Shown here: in pieces, positions 1 through 12,585 of the stretch
How positions within the stretch are numbered: position 1 is the stretch's first letter
Layout of the letters: the number at the start of each line of letters is the position of its first letter
From: Baylisascaris procyonis
Lineage: Eukaryota; Nematoda; Chromadorea; Rhabditida; Ascarididae
Direction: 5' to 3'
Length of the DNA stretch: 64,000 nucleotides
Assembly (NCBI GenBank): GCA_037389465.1
Contig: JAZARR010000008.1
Coordinates: 3,473,501 to 3,537,500, forward strand
Notes under the pieces: model-generated
The model's database searches: none
Told to the model about the DNA's origin: nothing
The model's input: the letters and a program-made list of their open reading frames with translations, nothing else
Translations under genes and position numbers: made by a program

Positions 1-866
1 CCATCCAGAAATCATGTCCTTAGAAAGGCGGAAAACAACTCCGATGCAACCTACTTCACCTCCAGCTTCATCTGGAAATTGCTGACAAAAAATTACAGGG
101 AAAGAAACAGTTAACCCCATACGTGCTGGTTTACGCTCAAAAGACTTAAGAAGGTCTTCAAAGAATAAGGTAGAGATAAACGTGATTGAAAAAAATGAAT
201 TATAAGACTAAACTGAAATATAGCAACCTAGTTAGTGGTAATCTAATAATAGCAAATTCAACAGAAAGCTTTTCTAAGAGCAAAAGAAGAGAGATGAAAG
301 CCAGAGACAACGACTAAAAAGTCCATCCACGGCAAATCTTCATTGCATTGCGCAACTTAGTTCGTAGTATGGATTTTCTCTTTCGCAATTTGAGAAGAAA
401 TTTATTCGAAGCAGAACGCTGTTATTGAGGATGACTCATATATTGCCTATTGAATTGAGATATTTACGACGATATTTTGGGAAATATTAGAGCGATCAAA
501 TGCATGACAATGAACGATTATTTAAATTATTCAGTGATTTGATTTGATAAATACTATATTTCAATGGTTATAAGCTTGGGACTTGATGAATTCGCGATTT
601 TCTAAAATCGACATAAATCAGAAGGAGATTAATAGGTGGAGGTGTTATAAGCAAGTAATAAACAGGTAACAATATAGTGAATAAAAACTTTTCTTAGGCG
701 ATGTGTGGGATGCAATTGCTCTTATTTAGTGAGGCCCGACTTACTGATAATATTAATACATAGTGAAAGCAATACAACAGATTATTTTCGAAGAAACTGA
801 AATGTCGCGCAAAGGTTATGTTAGGCATGAAATATATAAGTGAACAAATCGCAAGTAAGACCTTAC
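1..866. other. Kinesin intron and left edge
   Basis: This stretch follows the donor of the last visible kinesin exon. No further motor exon is seen in it. Bases 1-89 hold an unresolved exon-like reading on both strands (see findings). The rest is AT-rich with no convincing open frame. Confidence 0.5.
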
Positions 867-3800
867 CTTGTAGAAGGCGAGTAAGCTTTGAATCTCTATA
901 TGGTACATGACAACTTTTTCCATCGACGAGCGCTGATATAACATTGCCAAGCGCTGATAGAGAGAGGTTAATTTTTGTAGCCTCTTTGAAACGTTCACCT
1001 AGTGCACCCGTCTTCGATTGCCTCTCGCTACCGGCCAAATCAACCAAATTTAAACGTCCCACCCTGCAAAGTTGTTTAGCAGTAATACTAAAGGGAAACT
1101 AAAAAAGACATCAGAAAATTGAAAAAAAAAGAAAAAACTCAACCAAAGCGGCATAGAATTAGCATTTTTTGAAGTAATTTCTTAAAAGTGAAGTTGTATT
1201 GCGTTGCATAATTTTCAAAAATTTGTTGATCGTTAAATCATGTTGTTAATTCAACAGATGCGTCAAGTCGCATCTGTTGAATTAATCTCCGTGTTAAACT
1301 AAAATTTAAAAAAGCGTTTAGTTTTTTAAAATTAGTTAAATTTGCATTAAATGCATTAAACAGTTTATTCAGCTCAAACGAATTCTAACAAATTCCTCTT
1401 AAAAAATTACAAAATCTCAAATCGTAGCATCAAACCACAAAACCAGATTTGTCTTCCAGCTGTTCTATGCATATTCGGCATAAATAAAACAGCATATTTT
1501 TACTTATTCACGAGTTGCTCGTTTTATCCATTAGCTGCTCCTTTTCAACTCCGACCTATCTAATTAGCATTGAATATTCTCTGGTGAGTCTTTAGGGATG
1601 TCCCTTGATGAAGAAAAGTTTAGAAATATGCATTCGCACTTACCGGATATGATTCTCACCGTCTGGTCCCGATTCACTGCACTCAATCGTGATGATAAAT
1701 ATTGCATGCGACCTACTGCTATGCTCATTCATATTTGTCCTTCTGAAAGAACAATACTGTAAAAAAGAAATAATGTAATTATATTTACTTACTGTTAAAT
1801 TTTGAAAGTAGTATGATGGATAGCAGTAAAAATCGGGAAAATATAACTGCATGAGAAGTTTAGAACATAAAAAAGAATAGAAAAAAACTGAAGGGGAGGA
1901 AAATGAAAAATGAAATGAGAAAAATGAAGACTAGAACAATAAAAATGAAAACTGAAGAGTATGAAAATGGAAACCGGAATAAGAATAAGGAGAACTGAAA
2001 TGGAAAAATGGAAATTGGAAATCTGAGCAAGCCGTAGCTCGAAATCATATATTTTTTATCCACATTGGAGCAAATTCCGGAAAAAAAATCCACAAATTTC
2101 TAAAGAGAATTAGAGAAGCGATATATAAAGAAATTAGTATATTCCAAATAATCCGTAAGATTGTACACAAGTAATGTGGTAAATTAAAATTGTACAATTG
2201 TATATCATCGACTTACCCAACGGAACGATTTGCATGCCCTACTGACATAACATGTTGAATTTCTTCGACCGATTTCGTTACGAACGACGAGAGATCCTTA
2301 ACGTAAACGCCAACATCTGGTCTCTCCTTTAGTTCGAGACGAGTTTTTGAATCTTTGCTTAGCAGATCCCTTATCTCCTCCTAAATTTGTAGAATATTTC
2401 AATGATCTTCATAGAAGTTTTGAACTTCCTTTATTTTTTAATTGCTACTTCAGACATCGGAGGAACAAAACGGACTGAAGCATATTCGACCTGCGAAAAA
2501 TCAGTCCTTCAAGGAGGAATACGCTTCAAATAGCCAAGATTGATTGGTATTCCATTAAACTGTGCTTAGATCAGCGAAAGTGTTTAAACAAACTATGATA
2601 CTAGACTGAAATTGCAGCTTACATTAAAGGAAATTAAATTCCACTCGAGTCCTCATTTCAAGTCAAGTCCTCGCTTTCAGTTCCAATTTAGGTTTCCTTA
2701 AGTGGGCCAAAGGCGACAGCGAAATGGCCTATTCCATTTCATTGATTTAATCAAATAGATGAGAACGGACATAGCAAATCACATCTAACGCTCATACCAT
2801 CCGATGAACATATAAGTTCAAGTTAAAAAAAAAAAAAACTATTGAGTTCATATGCGTCATATTCATAAGAATTAAAAAATAAAATTCTGGATGCCCCTTT
2901 ATTGACTGTTTTGCCACAATGAAGGCCCTTCCTTCTAGTCACCATTAAAAGCTTCTAAACGAGCGATTTATATGAGCATAAAATGAATACATAGTTCAAA
3001 AAGTTCCTCGAAACTGAGATTACTAAAACGATTGAAATAGAAATGTGCTGGAATGTCCATTGCATTGCCAATCATCAATCCCTTCGCTTCCCTTTAATTT
3101 CAAATATGTCAGCAAAACATGCGTCTATATGTTTGATTCTCAATATGTATGAAAGCATTGAGCATCAAAATCCCTGAATATTGTCTTGATGTTTTTCCTC
3201 GAGAATAATTTATTGAAAAGATAACGTTGTATGACGATTGGGAACATAGCGACCGAAAAATGTAAACTGAGAAGCGATGAATCAGCCTCAAAAAAAGAGA
3301 CGAGAAAATTAGTCAAACAAAATAAGCTCATCTGTCATTCAAGAGAATCTTAAATAAAAATGAAGCAAGTCTATGATTCCACTGATTGTTTACATCGGAA
3401 TGGCGGATTTTCTCAACAAAACTTTTCATTAAAGCGAACAAAATATCCCGATAAACTTGGAAGGGGCCTTGAAAGAAGTTCTCCGTTGTTGAACGCTTTC
3501 AAAAAAAGAAAAAAAATTGAAGGGCTTTTACTTGAGAAGGCAGTTCATTGAATGAAACCTATTTCTGCTTCAAAATTTCGAAGGCATATTTTAGTAGAAA
3601 ATGATAGGTCTTTAAAGGTGGAGGTTGTGGTTCTGTAATCGAGAAGTACCACTAATGAAAAAAACGCTTTTAAAATCAATGAACTGCATCAAGATAAGAA
3701 AATAAAACTTAATGACCACTGTGTCGAAAAACAATCGCTATAGAGCCTCACCTGATAGATTTCCAGGTAGCTGGCTCGAACGAGGTATTGCTGATTATGA

Positions 3801-6206
3801 GACTGTGCAATATGTTGGAATATATGATGAAATGAATTTGGTATCACTCCACGCATATCCTCATTGTTACGATCACCTGTAAATTATCCATTGAGGCTTC
3901 TCGTTCCCTCAGGCAACCTCTAGTGAACAACATTAAAGATAAAAGATCAATCTTGATAGGCGATGGCACATCTGACAAGCACGTTGCATTGTGTAGCCGA
4001 TGTCTATATCGTGGTAATATGGTTAGGATTTTCTCGATGAAACTCAAAAAATGCTGTGGATCTCGAAAACTGCTCGACATCGAATAATGGGTAAAGTGCT
4101 TGGAACACTGTAAAAGCAGGTCAGCCAATCATCGAACGATACTACAGGCGAAAACTGGCGAAGATATTATCCAGGTTGAAACAGCTCCCCAAAAAGCAGG
4201 AACACAGTACGCTGTGTAAAAAATGAGAACGTCCAACTTAATTGAGTTCACATCTGTAACAATTCAATTACTCAATGAGCATTGCCGCTTTATAAAATAC
4301 AAAATATACTTATACTTCGTCAATATTTTCTTTTACCTTCCATGGTGAACGTTTTTCCCGTGCCGGTTTGTCCATATGCAAAGATCGTCCCATTAAAACC
4401 GCTCAGCACTGAATCGACCAATTCCCGAAACGTCTCATCGTAGAGATCAACTTGTTTTGAACTGAAATTTTGTGGCTTTTTTCAAATATTTCATTGGTAT
4501 AGAAGTGCGATGAATAAACAATTTATTTTCGAAGCTATGATAGCCTTGCGCTATGATTGCTTTCTCGCTTTCTCACTCAGCAATCACGGATGGTATAAGA
4601 GGAATCAGCGAAGTCATCGATGATATAATCGGAATTAGTTTCCATCAACCAGGAAAAACTTTCTGCTTTATAATTATTTATTAAAAGTCATATCAAGAAT
4701 GGATAATAAGAATAATCTTGCTTCCTTTTTTACTACTCATTTGCTAATGACAATAGGGAAAGGGGCAGATAGTAGGAATCGAACCCACTCTAAAGATATC
4801 TTTCAAATGTCTTTCAATAACTTCAAATAACTAACGAATATTTCCTTCTACATCAATGGAAGAACTGTAATAAAAAAGTTCTGTGGCGTTAGAACTGAAA
4901 GATACTATTTAAAAAAAAAATCCTCATTTAAGATGAAGCATTCAGTGAAAAAAATCGTTTTCGATGAACAACGATCCTTCTTATTTCTTGAATTGAAAGC
5001 TAAAGAAAATGCGCTATGATAATCGCTCATAAAAACATTACAACAATCATTCAAGCATTTTATAAGGCATACTTCACATCGTAAATTGCGTCGAATGTGA
5101 ATGATTTTGGTGGTTCATCGAGTGCTTTTGGATTCCGCAATTCGATAACTCCTCGATCCGGAAATATTGTCACAATACTGAAAGCAGCAATCGATATGAA
5201 TTTAAGTGGTGAATTATTTTGAAGGGAAATATTTGAAAACAAAAAAAAATGCAAAATAGAATACGTGAAAAAATATTATTAAAAATGCTGAAGGGGAGAG
5301 ATGCTCATATTGCTTTAATGAAAATTTATATTAACGGTGTCAAGAATTTAAATGAGATGCTAGAGTTGATGGCTTAAGTAAACTTATTAGAAAATTAAAG
5401 TTTAACAACAATAAGAAACAAGAAATCGGATGCACAATGCGGTTACGGTTCTTTAGTGATCGGCTTTTAGGCCAATTGCAAGCAAAGCACGCACCTGAAT
5501 GAGGAAAAAGCGATATGAATTTTTTCTATGATCAAGATTAAACTTGAATTATATTCAAATCCTTGTTCAAATATTTGCTTAAAATCATTTGCATTCAAAG
5601 AATCATAGCGTTATTTTTTACCTATCCTATTATCATGTAGCTGTTATCTAATTCGGCAATTTCATTGAAGTTATCCAATAGCTCAAAATTTACTAAGTAA
5701 AACCGAGCAAGCAATTTCGATGCTGTTCTGCGCATCAAATAACAACAGGCGATTGACCACTGCCTTCATATCGTGGATTTGTTACAAAGGACGTCATTAT
5801 ACTACTGCATGTCTATCAATATTTTATCCATAACAGGATCCTCATCAGATTTGCCGCTCACTTTTTCGTTGCTCAAGGGAAGATCATTTTTTGGTGATCG
5901 CCGATATCTTTGTGAAATTTCTATTGTAAAACGACTTTGCATATTATTGTAATAAATAAACCCAATTCAATTCAGTAATGTATACATGTGGTACATTAGC
6001 AAATCATTTTTTTTATCCGGATTGATTTCGATAATTGGAGAATCAGTGAAGAGAGAATGTGGCGGGTTCAAAAAAAGAATTTTCAAAAGAGACCTTTGAT
6101 AACCATTGGCGATTTCCGTCTCTGAAAGTGGTCTACATCTTACGATCACTTTAACGCATTCGGCAGTGTTCACCGATGTACGAAGCCGACTCGCAGTTGA
6201 TACCAT
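867..6206 (-). CDS. klp-11: Kinesin-II motor subunit, KIF3B/KLP-11 type (5' part, continues off the left edge)
   Basis: Seven exons join in phase with GT-AG introns: 6206-6094, 5177-5073, 4461-4337, 3876-3752, 2380-2217, 1742-1644 and 1063-867. They encode about 309 residues of a kinesin motor domain. Visible motifs are [10 protein letters not shown] near the N-terminus, the P-loop GQTGTGKT (about residues 103-110), NEHSSRSH of switch I (about 216-223) and DLAGSER of switch II (252-258). The last exon ends at SKLTRLLQ, so the DSLGGN segment, neck, coiled coil and tail lie left of base 1. [20 protein letters not shown] and [16 protein letters not shown] resemble KIF3B more than KIF3A. By family, KIF3B-type subunits pair with a KIF3A-type partner and KAP to drive anterograde transport in cilia; in C. 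elegans the matching subunit is KLP-11. The ATG at 6206 fits, because the usual short leader precedes the motor. The first donor (AG/GTCTCT) is weak. The match to a kinesin-II motor is very secure; the choice of subunit is likely. Confidence 0.93.
1246..1285. repeat. Perfect 17-bp inverted repeat (hairpin) in a kinesin intron
   Basis: Arms 1246-1262 and 1269-1285 are exact reverse complements (TTAATTCAACAGATGCG and its complement) around the 6-base loop TCAAGT. It lies between the exons at 1063-867 and 1742-1644. It could be a fold-back repeat, a tiny MITE remnant or an RNA hairpin. Confidence 0.85.
4760..4860 (-). repeat. tRNA-derived SINE-like relic
   Basis: On the minus strand, GGGTTCGATTCC looks like a pol III B box, but no clean cloverleaf can be drawn upstream of it. 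It sits in a kinesin intron. It could be a decayed tRNA or SINE; the evidence is one box only. Confidence 0.22.
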
Positions 6207-9200
6207 CGGAAAATCTGAATATGAAGATGGCTAAGGAATGAGGCAGAAAATTAATGTAGCAATAGGAAAACCCTAGAGGCATACCTCGGCTTTCGAGCAT
6301 TCAGTTTGATGAATATTTTAAGGCATTAGCAGGCACCAATTGTACACATGAAGAAGTGCATACTGCGATTATTCATTAATATATTTAATGTTTTACTTAT
6401 GTACAGTAGTTTGTATTGTACAGTTATACAGCTGTTGTACAGTAACAGTAACAGATATATAGTAACAGTATTAACATGCCCAACATTATGTGCATATGTA
6501 CAAAAATAATGCCAGTGCTCAGGGAAGGAGTTTATAGAGGTATTTGTACCCCAAATACCTCCATAAACTTATTAGACGAACTAATAAATTAATTATAAAT
6601 TAGAGAAAGTCAACTTATTAGACGAACGAACTTTAACCCATATGAAGAGAAAAATGTAATCGCAAGTAAACTGTTCCACTTGCATCGAGGTAGGTTTTTA
6701 ACGAGAGCAAAGAAAATTCTTAGTCAACAAAAATCAATCCATCAGAGATTTAAAAAAAAATTTGTTGTTTTCGTTGAAATGTGAAAACATTTAAATAACT
6801 GATAAAGCAGTCGGAAAAAAAACGGTCAACAGTTTGATTGCATTGTAAGATCTGGTAGTAGTACATTTAATATCCGTTATCAGTAACATATGATGGCGAC
6901 TGAAAAATCGATAAACCCAAGCAAACATTCAGAAAAGATATCCCTATTGGAAGGGAGATACTCGAAATGAGATGGAAAGTGTAATTGAGGTTGACATGTC
7001 TTATTTTTTCAAAGAAGACGATGATTAGCAGAATTCATTAAACTCCATTGATTTTTTTGCAATTTGACTGATTTCATACGTTATTTTATGAGCGTTAAGA
7101 TGCAACACCTATAACATAAACAATAATCGACTGCAGCTCAAGTTCAATCATTCATCGGCCAATTTTTATAAATCACTCAAACAAGTTAGTCAATCTATCG
7201 TCATTCATTTTGTCATCTGTTCCATTACCTTATGAATTAAAAGTAGATTTCGATTCAACAAATTCAATTATTTTCGAGTAAGGCATCCGTAATTTGAATT
7301 TCATTTTTCCCTTCCCTAGCCAATGTTAACTCATTTATTTCGTAAGCGCCCCTATTTCATTACTAATCAAGGGGTATAATGCGTTCCATAATCGACGCAC
7401 ATATGAGAAATAATGGATTTCCACCGCCGAATGCCTTAATTTTATTTGCCTGCCGATGCGTTGCTCAGTGTTATTATCGCAATCGTCGACAAGATGGACC
7501 CTAAAACATGCATCTGAAATGCTTGCAAAGGACAGTGCAAAGGAATAATATCAGTATCTAAATTATCTGTAAGGAATAAAATATTCCAGTACTACAGTAA
7601 TAATTTGTCGGCTTCAATCTTGAAAAAATCTTTGATGCCTCTACCATCTCATACGCTTCTGCTATTGACGAGGAAGCGGATGCGTAATGAATCGTTCTGA
7701 AATTCTAATCGCATGGAAGTGGTTCCTCGCAGGATTTATCTGGGGAATACTGAACATTTCATCAATTTCTGCGTCATACTTGTATCCTCGATGCTCAAAA
7801 AAGAAAAAATTTACAGTGATTTGAGGGAGTCATAGCATTCGCATACACAGAAATAACAACATGGTGAATTTATCAAGAGGGAGTGATTAGATACGCAAAT
7901 AACATTCGTACAATAATACTATTTACCGCCGCTATCACTTAACTCTGAAACCTGGGAGGGCTATCAATTTATATGTGTATGATTAGAATCGGGGAAAAAA
8001 ACGGTTTCTTGTTTCTTTTCGTGAACGAGCTTCTCGCGTCACAAATTCTGTAGGCACTAGAAATAACAATTCTCGCTCAATTGATCAACTCATTATCTAG
8101 TTGACCTAGCAATTTTGGCTCGAACACGATTTTGTATGAGTAGCCAAGGGTGGAAACGTCTATGTGGCTGGCCTCCGCTAGCCCCTGACCGAAACTGGTG
8201 CCCATCATTGTAATGGCTTAGTTTTCATGGAAGTCTGGCCGAGTTTATTGCACCAAGATGGGCCAAATGGGTGAAATGTTAATTACCTTTCGAAGTTCAT
8301 GAAACATCACTGGGAATGGTTGGATGTAATGCAACTTACGAATGAATCGATATGAAACACATTGTAAAGAAACGAATGAGAAGCAGACACACATCAAGAT
8401 GGAAATCGAAAGAAAGCCTTGTGGCATCCATCAGAGTCAACGACATGCTACGTTAATGGAAAGCGAGCCGTTTGAAACGAAAAAGACACCCAATTATGAA
8501 TGATGTTTAAACATTTCATGCTTTATTCAACGTGCACCTGCATGAAATGAAACACCATCAGCAAGAACCTATTTTCTCATCATCAACGACCTATTCTCTA
8601 TTTGAGTTCTATATGAATAAAAACTTCATTAGCCAACCTCATTTTTTTGGATACATTTAGCTGGTTAAACTCGTTTAAAAGCAACGCAATAATACCTCAA
8701 AAAGCAGAATTGTGAGAAGAATATAATGAATACTTGAAGTGCTCTAATCATAAGTCACGATACAATCTTAAAGAAGAAACTCCTCTCCAATGAGTTCATC
8801 CACTCGGATAAATCCTCCCCTTTTTCGAACCTTTTTGAGGGAGGAGTGATCCTAACGATGAACGGCACTTCTCCTTCTAAGCAATCCTCTTCCTTTAAAA
8901 AAATTCGATCATATCCCCACTAAACGTTCCTAAAATTTCGCCAGCAAAAGCGCTCTCCCCTCACCCTCCCCCTCCATTCACAATAAACCTTACCCCAAAA
9001 ATCCTGGCAAGCGTAGAACACTGTCGCTTCTATTCAAGATTATACTGTAACAAAAAAGTTCCCTACTAAGAAATCTTACTCACAACAAAATCCTCACATC
9101 TATGCCTAGAGCACTAGTATACGATTGAAAGTACTTGCACAACAGCAATTTGGGAATTGGTCCTTGAAGAGCTAAAATACGCACGATGGAAAGGTTGCAC

Positions 9201-10474
9201 GAAACGATCACCATAGAAACTTGAGCGCGACAATAGGCAAGCATGCTTTCAGCACTTATTGATTTGCACTGCTTAAATTGTCCTCATTCTCGCAATAGCC
9301 GTTTCAGCATGGTCATTTCTGCTAATATGAGTTCATTTATAAGTTCATTTATAAGCTAGCCTCAGCATTTTACCTAAATAATCTAGATATTTCCAATAGT
9401 CATCTCATACTAATCGAGAATCGTAATGGTCATCGCGTAGTAATTTAGATTCCCTGTGGTCATTTCCTAAATGTATCCATCTTGAAACAATGCTGTTTTT
9501 AAATATTCGAGCAAATATCTAGTTATCAACGAATATTTCAATAGTACACTTATAATTTCAAAGAATTGTTCGCTTTGATTTAGTGAAAACAGATCTTCAA
9601 CTTAGTTTGAATGCTTATCATCTAGGCAAAAAAAAACTTTTCACAAAGGTTCTAATGAATCTTCAGTAGAATTTTCTCTTGCTATTCATCAATTCATTTA
9701 AATTAGGCGATTGGTAGGAAAAAACTTTGTTATCTTTTGCAGATTTTGTTAGGTATTGAGAAATTTTTTTTAATTGTTGAAATTTTTTTGTTTAAAAAAT
9801 TCTGTATAACCCTTTTTGTTTGTAGATGGTACCTGCTTCTCAAATTCGTACCACTGAAGCGCAGGCAATACGTGCAACACAACGAATTTCACACGAACTT
9901 ACAGAGAGGAGTTCAAAAATTTTTCAATACAATATTGATGATAGGAAGAAGTGGTTCCAGATGAAAACTGAAAGAACACTTCAGCATTGCCTTGCTTAAC
10001 GCAGAAACATGCTCGCTGAGCCCTAAAGCGAACTAGCTCTCTATTCTGAATCCATTCTCCGAAAATGGCTCTTCAAAATAAAACGGAAAAAATTGGAACA
10101 ACATTTAATGCTACTCAAAGAGGAAATGAATATTTGAAATGAACAAAAGGGAACAATCAACAACGGAGTGTTTGGCAGAACAATAGTGTATAAATAGGAA
10201 CAGGGAAATACAAAGGTTGAGCGATAAAAAAAAGGGCTTCATTCGAAGTAGCGAAGGATGTTTAATGGAGAAGCTCGCAAAGTTCGTCATTTCCAAGCAA
10301 TGCACTATATCTGAGAAGGATTCACAAAGAATGCGCATTGATCAGTCAATTCGTTTGTTTGTTTTTTTTTTCTGGTGTCCTCTCCTTGATTTTCGATGGT
10401 AATTCCAAAAAAATTAGCAAAAATTTTAAACTTTCGAAACAAACGCATCGTAAAACGTTGAAAGAAATCCAGGA
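6207..10474. other. Intergenic, upstream of the kinesin gene
   Basis: This AT-rich stretch would contain the kinesin promoter. I see no open frame with supporting splice sites and no repeat of clear type. Near 9330 there is a short direct repeat of GTTCATTTATAA. Confidence 0.5.
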
Positions 10475-10509
10475 ACTACAAGTCTCCAAAGATCGTAGAG
10501 ACTTGTAGT
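10475..10509. repeat. Perfect 12-bp hairpin
   Basis: Arms ACTACAAGTCTC (10475-10486) and GAGACTTGTAGT (10498-10509) are exact reverse complements with an 11-base loop. Nothing around it identifies a gene. Confidence 0.8.
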
Positions 10510-11217
10510 CCATGGATTGTTTAGAAAGCTTTCCAGAAGGAAAAGTTTTCCTGAGTGAAAGTTTTATCCACGAAATTTTATTGAATAAAATATGCTCGTA
10601 CTCTAAATTTTAATCGCGCATAATAATTGCACAATAAATTTTATTCGTTCGGAAGCATCCCACTTTTTCGAATTTTATAGCCGGACCAAAGAATTAGTCA
10701 AAAACATTCCACTAGTTAATTTCATCTATGAATTCAAATTTTTCTTCCAGCGGAAAAAAATCACAAAAATGGCGTCATTTTATTTCTTAAGTGAAAAATA
10801 GGCGGATTTAAAGCTTTGTGGGGCTTTTTTTTTTTGAGGATTTCGTTCGCACATAACGCGAAAAATGCCAGAAATAACTAGTCATACAGCAAACTGATGC
10901 AGAGAATATCAGCTGGCAAACATCTGGAGAATTTTTTTTTCGTGCAGTATCACTCTTATCAAACGAATCCCTCATCGTCAACAACAATAAAAATTCTTAT
11001 AAAGCATAGATTGATATTTTTTATTATTTTCATTCCATTCCGTTCCTATATAACATAACAAATGAAGGAAATAGCGTCAAATCACGAAGATATTTTCACT
11101 TCTCTATTATTGCGATAAAAATTTAATGGTATAAACATTGCAACAAAATTTCTTCAAATGATTTTAAAAACTTACATGTGACGATGAGAAAATCGGAAGT
11201 TGAAGTGGGCGCTATAC

Positions 11218-11254
11218 ACCGCCGATTACTGTAATGCAATCAGTAATCGGCGGT
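11218..11254. repeat. Perfect 14-bp GC-rich hairpin
   Basis: Arms ACCGCCGATTACTG (11218-11231) and CAGTAATCGGCGGT (11241-11254) are exact reverse complements with a 9-base loop. The GC-rich arms stand out against the AT-rich background. It lies about 300 bp beyond the stop codon of the tentative gene at 11563-12585, so it could be a fold in that gene's 3' flank or a transposon footprint. Confidence 0.85.
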
Positions 11255-11562
11255 TCATCACACTAATGTTATAGGCTCTTTATAAGGCGACTGGACGGTT
11301 GTTCCCGACTAGGAATGCCACTTTTGGTTACCTGAAGTGATACATTTATTATTATAACTTTTCAAAATTATTTAAACGTCGTTCCGTGAAAGCGGTTCTT
11401 AATCAAGAAAAGAGAAGCCATGAAAGACACATACAAATCATAAATATGCAAAAATCTGAATAAAAAGTCTACTTTATCAATAAGATAATTTTTAACCGCC
11501 GTGATGATCAAATTGATTCAATCAGCCATATGGTTACTAATGTAATTAAACCTGCTGGATGA

Positions 11563-12585
11563 TTAAAATAAGGGAAGATAAATCGCATATGCGTAGTTCA
11601 GCACTCGCTTTGAACGAACTGTTCGCCAGAGATGAATGGATCTATCCGGGTTGTTCCAATGGTGCAACGTTTGCATAAATTTTTCCGGTCCGGTATAGTC
11701 CATCATGCAAGGCGTAAATAACCGATGCGGTCTGATATAGTACCCACAGAACCACAAAATAAGCAACTTTTTTAAAATTATTCCTGAAACGTTAGATGTG
11801 ACTTTCATTAGCATCGTAATGAAAGCTTGCTTTCAATAAGAGAAGAAAATATTTGTTGCGCATTATAGCTCGTTATAAATGGCAACCAAATGAAATAATT
11901 TCAGCGTTTACGACACCGGCTTTGTAGATAAGCACCCCGTTAGACTGATGGCGAGCGATGGCTACTTCCTTACAAGACAGGGAAGACCACTGACTTCTTC
12001 CTTGTAAGGCATGAAAGACCAATAACTACTTCTTCGCAAGACAGGAAACAGCAAATCATCAACCCATACGAATCGCCCGATAAAACGGAAATGTCTCAAT
12101 TCATGCTAATAATGCAACAGCAAATATCTCCCTCTTTTTATTCCGCTAGCATTCTCACATCTGAAGGGCGAAGTGGGTTAGGAACTAGCGCGTGGGGGAG
12201 GCGAAGGAGAGGGTAGCCAGTAGAAGAGATAAAACAGCAGAAGTCCTATCTGGATATGAACTAGCTAGCTTTTAAGAGGATAGGTGGGCACAACGAATGA
12301 TAATGCAGCATTCAGGAAATCATATGTACTGTTGATGCAATAAACAAACATGTTCTGGTATGGGTAACAAGAGAATTGCAAATGAAAACATGTCTGGGGA
12401 ATATTTAAAAGTTAGATTAGCAACTCCAATTTAGTCACATTCCAATCTCGACGTGAGGAGATCACACCCTTACCGCCTCTCCTCTCACCGCTATTATATC
12501 GGTCTCCTTTCTATGGAAACAGCTTCCCATCATTCCAGATCATTGCCTTACTTTGCGTCCACCTCTCTATCGCTTCGAAGCACAT
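11563..12585 (-). CDS. Tentative two-exon gene, 84-residue protein with a hydrophobic segment
   Basis: Exon 1 (12585-12552) encodes MCFEAIERWTQ and ends at a GTAAGG donor. Exon 2 (11783-11563) follows a TTTCAG acceptor, joins in phase 1 and stops at TAA 11563-11565. The predicted protein has a short hydrophobic stretch (about residues 13-26, IILKKLLILWFCGY) followed by a basic and aromatic part containing RPHRLFTPCMMDYTGPEKF and HHWNNPDRSIHLWRTVRS. That part reads like conserved protein, not chance sequence. I do not recognise the family. A small organelle or ER membrane protein anchored by its N-terminal half would fit, but this is inference. The start is uncertain because further upstream exons are possible, and no ribosomal or leader context decides it. 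Confidence 0.4.

Noticed and set aside
3844..4128. 94-codon minus frame overlapping a kinesin exon
   Set aside because: It is a different frame from the motor-domain reading, which is fixed by family match and splice phase.
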